NCBI GenBank assembly: GCA_913059105.1
Contig: CAJXRL010000064.1
Location: forward strand, 1-11,751
Direction of reading: 5' to 3'
Source: an uncultured Flavobacteriales bacterium
GTDB lineage: Bacteria > Bacteroidota > Bacteroidia > Flavobacteriales_E > Vicingaceae
DNA: 11,751 nt
The position numbers were made by a program, and so were the translations under genes. Every line of letters begins with the position of its first letter. Position 1 is the first letter of the stretch. This document shows positions 6,728 to 11,751 of this stretch, one piece after another. A model generated the notes under the pieces. It saw only the letters and a program-made list of their open reading frames with translations. It ran no database searches and was not told the DNA's origin.

Positions 6728-6805
6728 TGGTTTTCTGCTGCCAATAGCGGAAATTTTTTCAGTTGCTGTGGAAAGACTTGTCAGAATAAGTGACAGTTTG
6801 GCAAC

Positions 6806-6837
6806 AAAAAAAGCCACACCGGAACGGTATGGCTTTT
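6806..6837 (-). terminator. Intrinsic terminator downstream of secG
   Basis: On the minus strand a 13-bp stem (core GCCATACCG with CGGTGTGGC, containing one T-G wobble) closes a 3-base TTC loop at 6822-6824 and runs into a tract of eleven T's in all, the first four of them in the stem. The wobble becomes a C-A mismatch on the plus strand, which shows that the hairpin works for minus-strand transcripts. It ends the miaB-to-secG transcript and isolates groES-groEL. Confidence 0.85.
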
Positions 6838-6856
6838 ATATAAGTTTTTGTTCTAC

Positions 6857-7210
6857 CTATTTTGTAGGCGCTGAACTTGGATCAGCAGGAACTTCTTCGT
6901 TTGTGATTGGTGCTTGTGAAGCAGGAATTACAATTTGGTTTGCTTCGCCTTGTAGCTCAGATTCAACAACATCAGCTTGAATAGTTTCGTTTCTGTTAAT
7001 TGTTGCAGAAGAAAGAATACTAAGAGCAATTAATGCTATTCCAAGAGTCCAAGTAGCTTTTTCTAGAAAATCGGTTGTTTTTCGAACACCCATTACTTGG
7101 TTTGAAGATGAAAAGTTAGAAGCCAAACCACCTTTTGGGTTTTGGACTAAAATCACCAAAATCAGTAATACTGCAATGATGAAGACTAAAACGGATACAA
7201 TAATGTACAT
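6857..7210 (-). CDS. secG: Preprotein translocase subunit SecG
   Basis: This 117-residue membrane protein has two hydrophobic helices (about 3-22 and 53-69). Between them lies the conserved SecG cytoplasmic loop, VQNPKGGLASNFSSSNQVMGVRKTTDFLEKATW, given here by its key features: QNPKGG at 23-28 and TDFLEKATW at 46-54. A polar, Pro/Ala/Ser-rich tail of about 45 residues follows, common in Bacteroidota SecG. It is the small accessory subunit of the SecYEG channel and aids SecA-driven export. It starts 6 nt after the TPR protein stop, so it closes the miaB, activator, lptE, TPR transcript, and a terminator hairpin follows within 20 nt. An AAAGAAA stretch precedes the ATG, but no true Shine-Dalgarno sequence is seen. 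Confidence 0.97.
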   Translation of the reverse strand: MYIIVSVLVFIIAVLLILVILVQNPKGGLASNFSSSNQVMGVRKTTDFLEKATWTLGIALIALSILSSATINRNETIQADVVESELQGEANQIVIPASQAPITNEEVPADPSSAPTK

Positions 7211-7216
7211 TTTCTT

Positions 7217-8347
7217 TTATGTGTTTAGTTGAATTTGTATTTCTTTAATTCGGGATGCAAAATAACTGCTTTTTTCGGGATATTTCAACTGCAATTTTTC
7301 AAAAGCTTTAATTGCTTTTTCTAAGTGCCCTTGGTCAGCGTAAATATTTGCCAATGTTTCGGTCATTAAGTCATCGTCTTCTTGCACGCTTAAACGTGCC
7401 ATCTTAACGGGTGAGTAAAAACTGGTCTTCTCTCTATTGGTTTCTATAACAGCTACGTTAGAGGTGGGTCCTTCAAATATTTCATCTTCCTCTTCTGTTT
7501 CTAGAAGTTCTTCGCTAGGTCCATCTATAGCTCTTAGCCAACCTGTAAAAGAGTGACTATCCTTTGAGGTATTTTTGTTAAATATGTCGTTATTTTCTTC
7601 TTTAATTACTCTGTTTTCGACGAACTCAAAAGGGGGAGGGGCAATTTTTTCCGTAACTAAACTATCAATATCAGGGATTTCTCCTGAGACATTTAGCAAA
7701 ACGGAACTACTTATAGCGGCACTTAGGATTTGATTTTCCAGAGAATCGTATTCATCCTTCTTACCTTCTTCAATTTTGCTAAAATCAATATTGAATTTAT
7801 CTTCTTCTAAAATAGATGGCTTTTCTCCTCTTAGTTTATCATCTTGTAATTCAAATACCGGTTCTTCTGTCAAATCAGACTCCGCTATTTCAATCTCTTT
7901 TTCTCCAAGAGTTTCTTGAATTGTTGAGTTTTCAATTGTCGCTTCAACAGGAACTTCTTCTTGGTAATTGGCTACAAGTGATGAAATGTACTCTTCCTTT
8001 ATTGGCTCTATCTCTTTTTCAACAACCTCTGGTGCTTCGAATTGTTGAACAGTTGTCCGTTCTACAATTGCTTGCTCAATTACCACTTGCTCAGGCGTAG
8101 GTGACTTAATTGTTGTGAAAAGTAAACTGTGTAATTTATTGCGATTCGCTGCATAGGCGGCAGTTTTCTTTAAACTGCTTTCAAAATTCAAATTTTCGCT
8201 GCTGTGATAGGACTTGGTAAGCAACATTTGAGCACTCTGAAAATAAGGGAAATCATAGACAACTTCATTCAAACCAACGATAGAATCGGAACCCACCAAA
8301 TTTGGATCCTTCAAATAAGAAATAAATGTTGATTTGTTTATTACCAA
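7217..8347 (-). CDS. TPR-containing protein of the lptE-secG region, function unknown
   Basis: This 376-residue soluble protein has no signal peptide. The N-terminal 80 residues form a conserved-looking helical block (YDFPYFQSAQMLLTKSY at 31-47, then KKTAAYAANRNKLHSLLF at 60-77). A long acidic, low-complexity linker follows (about 85-315). One clear tetratricopeptide-like helix pair with a capping helix lies at about 329-374 (MTETLANIYADQGHLEKAIKAFEKLQLKYP). TPR units usually bind protein partners; the partner is unknown. The start is a TTG at 8347-8345, overlapping the lptE stop by 7 nt: an in-frame TAA lies 15 nt upstream and the next ATG (residue 41) would delete conserved residues. Equivalent proteins sit beside secG in many Bacteroidota genomes as I recall, but I know no assigned role. 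Confidence 0.88.
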   Translation of the reverse strand: MVINKSTFISYLKDPNLVGSDSIVGLNEVVYDFPYFQSAQMLLTKSYHSSENLNFESSLKKTAAYAANRNKLHSLLFTTIKSPTPEQVVIEQAIVERTTVQQFEAPEVVEKEIEPIKEEYISSLVANYQEEVPVEATIENSTIQETLGEKEIEIAESDLTEEPVFELQDDKLRGEKPSILEEDKFNIDFSKIEEGKKDEYDSLENQILSAAISSSVLLNVSGEIPDIDSLVTEKIAPPPFEFVENRVIKEENNDIFNKNTSKDSHSFTGWLRAIDGPSEELLETEEEDEIFEGPTSNVAVIETNREKTSFYSPVKMARLSVQEDDDLMTETLANIYADQGHLEKAIKAFEKLQLKYPEKSSYFASRIKEIQIQLNT

Positions 8348-8853
8348 TTTGTTACTGCTTTATTGAAAATATCTTGTGTCAATTGCTCATTGATCGTATT
8401 TAATATTTCTTCCTCTTTTGAGCCTAAGTCTTCAGTTGAAGCTAAATCTTCGAATCGCGAAAAATTAGATTCGAAATTCTGTGTCTCATCATTGCTGTTA
8501 GTAAATTTCACCTTAACTGTCATGGTTACTCTTGTTAAAGCGGCTTGCTCATTTCCTTGAATAGCAACAGGGTTGTTGGTATAATTACTTATGTAACCCT
8601 CGAATTGTAAGTCTCCATCACTTTTTACAAGTACCAAGTTTGTTTGTGAAATAAAAATATCTTTTAACGCTTCAGTAAATAATTGCCCAGAAGAAGGAGG
8701 GGCCAAAGTAGCATTAATAGAGAAGAAGTCAATTGAAACGGTTTTAACTTCTGGTGAAATTGAAGCACCTGTAAACGAGTACGATACTTTACAAGCTGTA
8801 AAAGTTACAGCCATAAAAAATGCTAGAAAACCTATTTTCTTGTTATTGCTCAT
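8341..8853 (-). CDS. lptE: LPS transport outer-membrane lipoprotein LptE
   Basis: This 170-residue protein begins with a lipoprotein signal peptide whose lipobox FTAC puts the lipidated Cys at 21. The mature part shows the Bacteroidota LptE pattern: VSYSFTGASISPEVKTVSI at 23-41, then a FTEALKDIFISQTNLVLV helix-strand pair, a DLQFEGYI strand, and a C-terminal LTQDIFNKAVTNW. LptE plugs the LptD beta-barrel and helps insert LPS in the outer leaflet of the outer membrane. The ATG shares four bases with the stop of the upstream activator gene (ATGA), which implies translational coupling; the TPR gene overlaps its end by 7 nt. The assignment rests on pattern and gene order, since LptE is weakly conserved in sequence. 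Confidence 0.9.
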   Translation of the reverse strand: MSNNKKIGFLAFFMAVTFTACKVSYSFTGASISPEVKTVSIDFFSINATLAPPSSGQLFTEALKDIFISQTNLVLVKSDGDLQFEGYISNYTNNPVAIQGNEQAALTRVTMTVKVKFTNSNDETQNFESNFSRFEDLASTEDLGSKEEEILNTINEQLTQDIFNKAVTNW

Positions 8854-10145
8854 TGTTCAATATCATATTCCTTAATCTTTCGATACAAAGTACGTTCCGA
8901 AATTCCTAAATCTTCTGCAGCATATTTTCTTTTTCCACCATGTTTTTCTAAGGCCTTCTTAATTAGCTTTTTCTCGGTGTCAGAAATTGAAAGTGACTCT
9001 TCTTCTTCGATTACAATTTCATGATAATCATTTTTCTCTTCAGGATTGTCCGTTTTTCGAAAGCCAACAACGTCTTCAGTGAAATTTGAATTGCTTCTTT
9101 TCTGTGTTTTGTCTTCATTGAATTGAGCAAGTTCTAACCTTCTTTCTATAGAACTTAAATTATCTTGTTCACCGTATAACCTATCAAAAACCTGATCATT
9201 AATTTCTTCTTTATTTGGCTTGGAGTCAGATTTGATTACTTGAAAAACAACTTTCTTTAAATCTGCAACATCTTTCTTCATGTCGAAAAGCACCTTGTAT
9301 AGGATGTCTCTTTCCGTCATTCCATCTTTATCTCCACTGTAAAGTACGGGCAGCGAAGCTTCGCTATTTTCTGGTAAATAAGTTAAAAGCACTTCTGCCG
9401 TAATTAGTTTATGCTTCTCTATAACAGATATTTGCTCTGTAACATTTTTTAATTGCCTTACGTTTCCAGGCCATCTGTATTTTAATAAAAGCACCGTAGC
9501 CTCTTCAGTTAATTGCACTGAAGGCATTCTGTATTTATCAGCGAAATCTGCAGAAAATTTTCTGAACAGTAAGTGAATATCATTTTTTCGAGCTCTTAAA
9601 GGTGGCACTTCTATTGGAACAGTATTCAATCGATAATATAAATCTTCTCTAAATTTATTTTCATTTATTGCTTTTGGAATATTAACATTAGTTGCTGCCG
9701 TTATACGCACATTTGTTTTTTGTGGCTTTGAACTACCAACTTTCAAAAACTCTCCTGTCTCCAAAACTCGCAATAGGCGCACTTGAGTAGTTAGGGGAAG
9801 TTCTGCAACTTCATCTAAAAAAATAGTTCCGCCATCGGCTACTTCAAAATATCCTTTTCGGGTATCAGTTGCTCCTGTAAATGATCCTTTTTCATGTCCA
9901 AATAGTTCAGAGTCAATAGTTCCTTCAGGAATTGCGCCACAGTTAACAGCTATGTATTTATTGTGTTTTCTTGCACTAAGCTGATGAATTATTTGAGGCA
10001 TATTCTCCTTGCCTGATCCACTTTCTCCAGTAATTAGAACTGATAAATCAGTAGGAGCAACTTGGACAGCAATGTCAATTGCTCTATTTAGTTGTTCAGA
10101 ATGACCAATAATTCCAAAGCGTTGTTTAATTTGTTCTATTGTCAT
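8850..10145 (-). CDS. Sigma-54-type AAA+ transcriptional activator lacking a receiver domain
   Basis: This 431-residue protein starts almost directly with the AAA+ domain (about 10-240). Walker A GESGSGKE lies at 40-47, the sigma-54 contact loop GSFTGA at 87-92, Walker B GGTIFLDE at 105-112, AATN at 150-153, the FREDLYYR arginine-finger region at 165-172 and sensor II WPGNVRQL at 225-232. A helical segment (about 275-305) and a charged linker of about 80 residues follow, then a Fis-type helix-turn-helix at 390-428 (KKALEKHGGKRKYAAEDLGISERTLYRKI). Such proteins hydrolyse ATP to open RpoN promoters. With no N-terminal receiver, GAF or PAS domain, its signal input is unknown. Its ATG overlaps the miaB stop by one base and its stop overlaps the lptE ATG, tying it to LPS transport and secretion genes. 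The regulon cannot be inferred. Confidence 0.95.
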   Translation of the reverse strand: MTIEQIKQRFGIIGHSEQLNRAIDIAVQVAPTDLSVLITGESGSGKENMPQIIHQLSARKHNKYIAVNCGAIPEGTIDSELFGHEKGSFTGATDTRKGYFEVADGGTIFLDEVAELPLTTQVRLLRVLETGEFLKVGSSKPQKTNVRITAATNVNIPKAINENKFREDLYYRLNTVPIEVPPLRARKNDIHLLFRKFSADFADKYRMPSVQLTEEATVLLLKYRWPGNVRQLKNVTEQISVIEKHKLITAEVLLTYLPENSEASLPVLYSGDKDGMTERDILYKVLFDMKKDVADLKKVVFQVIKSDSKPNKEEINDQVFDRLYGEQDNLSSIERRLELAQFNEDKTQKRSNSNFTEDVVGFRKTDNPEEKNDYHEIVIEEEESLSISDTEKKLIKKALEKHGGKRKYAAEDLGISERTLYRKIKEYDIEQ

Positions 10146-11590
10146 TATTTAATGGCTTTACCTTTTAATGTTGCTGAAGTACAATTCTCTACTTGAACCA
10201 TAACGTATTCACCTACTTTATAATTTTCTCTTGGGAATACGACCACTGAGTTATGTGTATTTCTTCCGTATAAATCTTTGTCTGACTTTTTCGAAACTCC
10301 TTCCACTAATACTTCATAAGTTTTTCCGATGTCTTTTTTTAGTTGTTCATGAGAATGAATTTGCTGCAAATCAATTATTTCTGCCAAACGCCTTTGTTTG
10401 GTCTCTTCGGGTATATCGTCTGGATATTTTCTTTGTGCCATTGTATTTGGTCGCTCAGAATATTTAAACATATATGCAAAATGGTATTTTACATATTCCA
10501 ACATACTCAAGGTTTCCTGATGTTCTTCTTCTGTCTCAGAACAGAATCCTGCTATAATATCAGCAGAAATGGAACAGGTTGGTAGAATTCGTTTAATTGC
10601 ATCAATTCTATTCATGTAAAACTCTCTAGTATATCCACGGTTCATCATTTCTAATACCCTAGAGTTTCCTGATTGGAAAGGCAGATGTATATAATCGCAA
10701 ATATTACCGTGTTTTGCCATTACATGCAACACATCATCTGACATGTCTTTGGGGTGCGAAGTGGAAAATCGGACTCGAATTTTTCGATCGACTTGTGCAA
10801 CTTTATCCATTAATTGAGCAAAGTCAGTGCTTTTAACTTTCTCTCCATCCGATAAATTGGCAAACTCTTTCTTTAATCCACCTCCATACCACAGGTAAGA
10901 ATCTACATTTTGCCCTAACAGTGTAACTTCTCTGTAACCTGCTAAAGATAATTCTCTTACTTCTTGAAGGATTGATTCTGGATCTCTGCTTCTTTCTCTT
11001 CCTCTTGTAAAAGGAACGACACAAAAAGTGCACATGTTGTCACATCCACGAGTTATGGATACAAATGCTGTTACGCCATTTCCTCCTAAACGAACTGGAG
11101 CAATGTCGCCATATGTTTCTTCTTTTGAAAGAATTACGTTCACAGCTTTTCGACCTCCGTCAACTTCCCCTACGAGGTTTGGTAAATCGCGGTAAGCGTC
11201 AGGACCAACAACAAGGTCCACTATTTTTTCTTCTTCTAAAAATTTCGATTTTAATCGTTCAGCCATACAACCCAATACTCCAATGATCATTTTTGGATTC
11301 TTACGTTTATACTTGTTGTAGACGGTAAGCCTCTTTCTAACGGTTTGTTCAGCTTTTTCACGAATGGAACAGGTATTTACAAAAACTATATCAGCCTCAT
11401 GGAGTAACTTAGTTGTTTCGTAGCCATCTTTCTCCAATATTGAAGCAACAATCTCGCTATCAGAGAAGTTCATTTGGCAACCGTAACTCTCAATGAATAC
11501 TTTTCTGCCGTTTGAATTTGATAATTTTTTGCCCTCAAGTGTTTCTCCCTGTCTCTCTTCGTCTATTACTTTCTCTTCCGTTCCTAACAT
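10145..11590 (-). CDS. miaB: tRNA-2-methylthio-N6-dimethylallyladenosine synthase MiaB
   Basis: This 481-residue radical SAM methylthiotransferase adds a methylthio group to i6A37 of tRNAs reading UNN codons. The N-terminal UPF0004 domain carries three Fe-S ligands: C38 (ESYGCQMN), C74 (NTCSIREKA) and C108 (GVLGCMAE). The radical SAM motif CxxxCxxC is C183, C187 and C190 (ITRGCDNMCTFC). A TRAM domain for tRNA binding closes the protein (about 417-481, including GRNTHNSVVVF). The length is slightly above the usual 440-475 because of a polar N-terminal extension of about 28 residues, which I recall in other Bacteroidota. The ATG at 11590 follows a plausible promoter. It is the first gene of the transcript and its stop overlaps the activator start by one base (TAATG). 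Confidence 0.98.
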   Translation of the reverse strand: MLGTEEKVIDEERQGETLEGKKLSNSNGRKVFIESYGCQMNFSDSEIVASILEKDGYETTKLLHEADIVFVNTCSIREKAEQTVRKRLTVYNKYKRKNPKMIIGVLGCMAERLKSKFLEEEKIVDLVVGPDAYRDLPNLVGEVDGGRKAVNVILSKEETYGDIAPVRLGGNGVTAFVSITRGCDNMCTFCVVPFTRGRERSRDPESILQEVRELSLAGYREVTLLGQNVDSYLWYGGGLKKEFANLSDGEKVKSTDFAQLMDKVAQVDRKIRVRFSTSHPKDMSDDVLHVMAKHGNICDYIHLPFQSGNSRVLEMMNRGYTREFYMNRIDAIKRILPTCSISADIIAGFCSETEEEHQETLSMLEYVKYHFAYMFKYSERPNTMAQRKYPDDIPEETKQRRLAEIIDLQQIHSHEQLKKDIGKTYEVLVEGVSKKSDKDLYGRNTHNSVVVFPRENYKVGEYVMVQVENCTSATLKGKAIK

Positions 11591-11606
11591 GGTGATATTC
11601 TAATTT

Positions 11607-11647
11607 GCAGACACGAAATTAGGAAAAAACAAAGGCTTGTGACAAAA
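11607..11647 (-). promoter_or_regulatory. Putative Bacteroidota-type promoter for the miaB operon
   Basis: On the minus strand TAATTTCG at 11621-11614 matches the Bacteroidota -7 consensus TAnnTTTG with one mismatch. A TTTTG at 11647-11643 lies 21 bp upstream, within the usual spacing for the -33 TTTG box. A start near 11607 would leave a leader of about 17 nt. It is placed where the operon promoter is expected, but similar motifs are common in AT-rich DNA. Confidence 0.4.
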
Positions 11648-11681
11648 TGGCATAATGAACCACCTAATTTTTATGCTTTTT

Positions 11682-11704
11682 TATATTATATGAAATATAA
11701 TATA
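11682..11704. repeat. Perfect AT-only inverted repeat upstream of miaB
   Basis: Ten-base arms TATATTATAT and ATATAATATA are exact inverse complements around a GAA centre. It lies about 60 bp upstream of the proposed -7 box of the miaB promoter, in a 129-bp region without genes. It lacks a U-tract for a terminator on the minus strand. It could be a regulator site or simply a chance palindrome in AT-rich DNA. Confidence 0.6.
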
Positions 11705-11719
11705 GATATCCTATTACTA

Positions 11720-11751
11720 CTGTCTCTTATACACATCTCCGAGCCCACGAG
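11720..11751. other. Nextera adapter (mosaic end plus read adapter) at contig end
   Basis: The last 32 bases are the Nextera transposase adapter: the reverse-complemented mosaic end CTGTCTCTTATACACATCT, followed by CCGAGCCCACGAG of the index-side adapter. It is not genomic sequence and should be trimmed. Confidence 0.98.

Noticed and set aside
6669..6856. CIRCE/HrcA operator before groES
   Set aside because: I searched by eye for TTAGCACTC-N9-GAGTGCTAA and near matches on both strands and saw none.
6702..6980. Plus-strand 92-codon frame across the groES-secG spacer
   Set aside because: It runs through the groES upstream region, through the secG terminator hairpin and into antisense secG.
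9870..9887. GSFTGA instead of GAFTGA in the sigma-54 activator as a sign of lost function
   Set aside because: Ser at this position is common in functional members of the family, so it is not evidence of inactivity.
10833..11033. Minus-strand 66-codon frame inside miaB, and other plus-strand frames over miaB
   Set aside because: They are out-of-frame shadows of the intact miaB gene.

Overview
The window reads as a contig from a low-GC member of the Bacteroidota, most likely Flavobacteriia-like. The main reason is the gene order miaB, sigma-54-type activator, lptE, TPR protein, secG, groES, groEL, which I recall from that group. The (GGM)-rich GroEL tail and the few Shine-Dalgarno sites agree with this. 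I cannot name a genus. Both ends carry Nextera transposase adapter sequence (1-13 and 11720-11751), so genomic DNA runs only from about 14 to 11719.

Left part, 14-4625: an accessory block around a type III polyketide synthase. On the minus strand, the PKS (TTG start), a class I SAM methyltransferase and an FAD-dependent oxidoreductase form a tight unit with an 8-nt overlap and then a 3-nt gap. The oxidoreductase is cut by the contig end. Divergent from the PKS across only 40 bp, on the plus strand, lie a UbiA-type membrane prenyltransferase, a secreted YkuD_2-type L,D-transpeptidase and an unrecognised lipoprotein with a hydrophobic C-terminus. PKS, methyltransferase, flavoenzyme and prenyltransferase together suggest a pathway for a methylated, oxidised and possibly prenylated phenolic or pyrone lipid. 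The product cannot be read from the sequence. This is the most interesting part of the window.

A 16-bp-stem hairpin at 4646-4681 separates this block from the convergent chaperonin genes and can act on both strands.

Right part, 4709-11590, all minus strand, is conserved housekeeping. miaB (tRNA methylthiolation) is followed by a receiver-less sigma-54 activator, lptE (LPS transport lipoprotein), a TPR protein and secG (protein translocation). Start/stop overlaps and a 6-nt gap imply one transcript from a promoter near 11614-11647, ending at the hairpin at 6806-6837. groES and groEL follow as their own operon, with a 188-bp upstream region holding a weak sigma-54-like match. No RNA genes, CRISPR arrays or insertion sequences were seen, and no gene-free stretch exceeds 300 bases.
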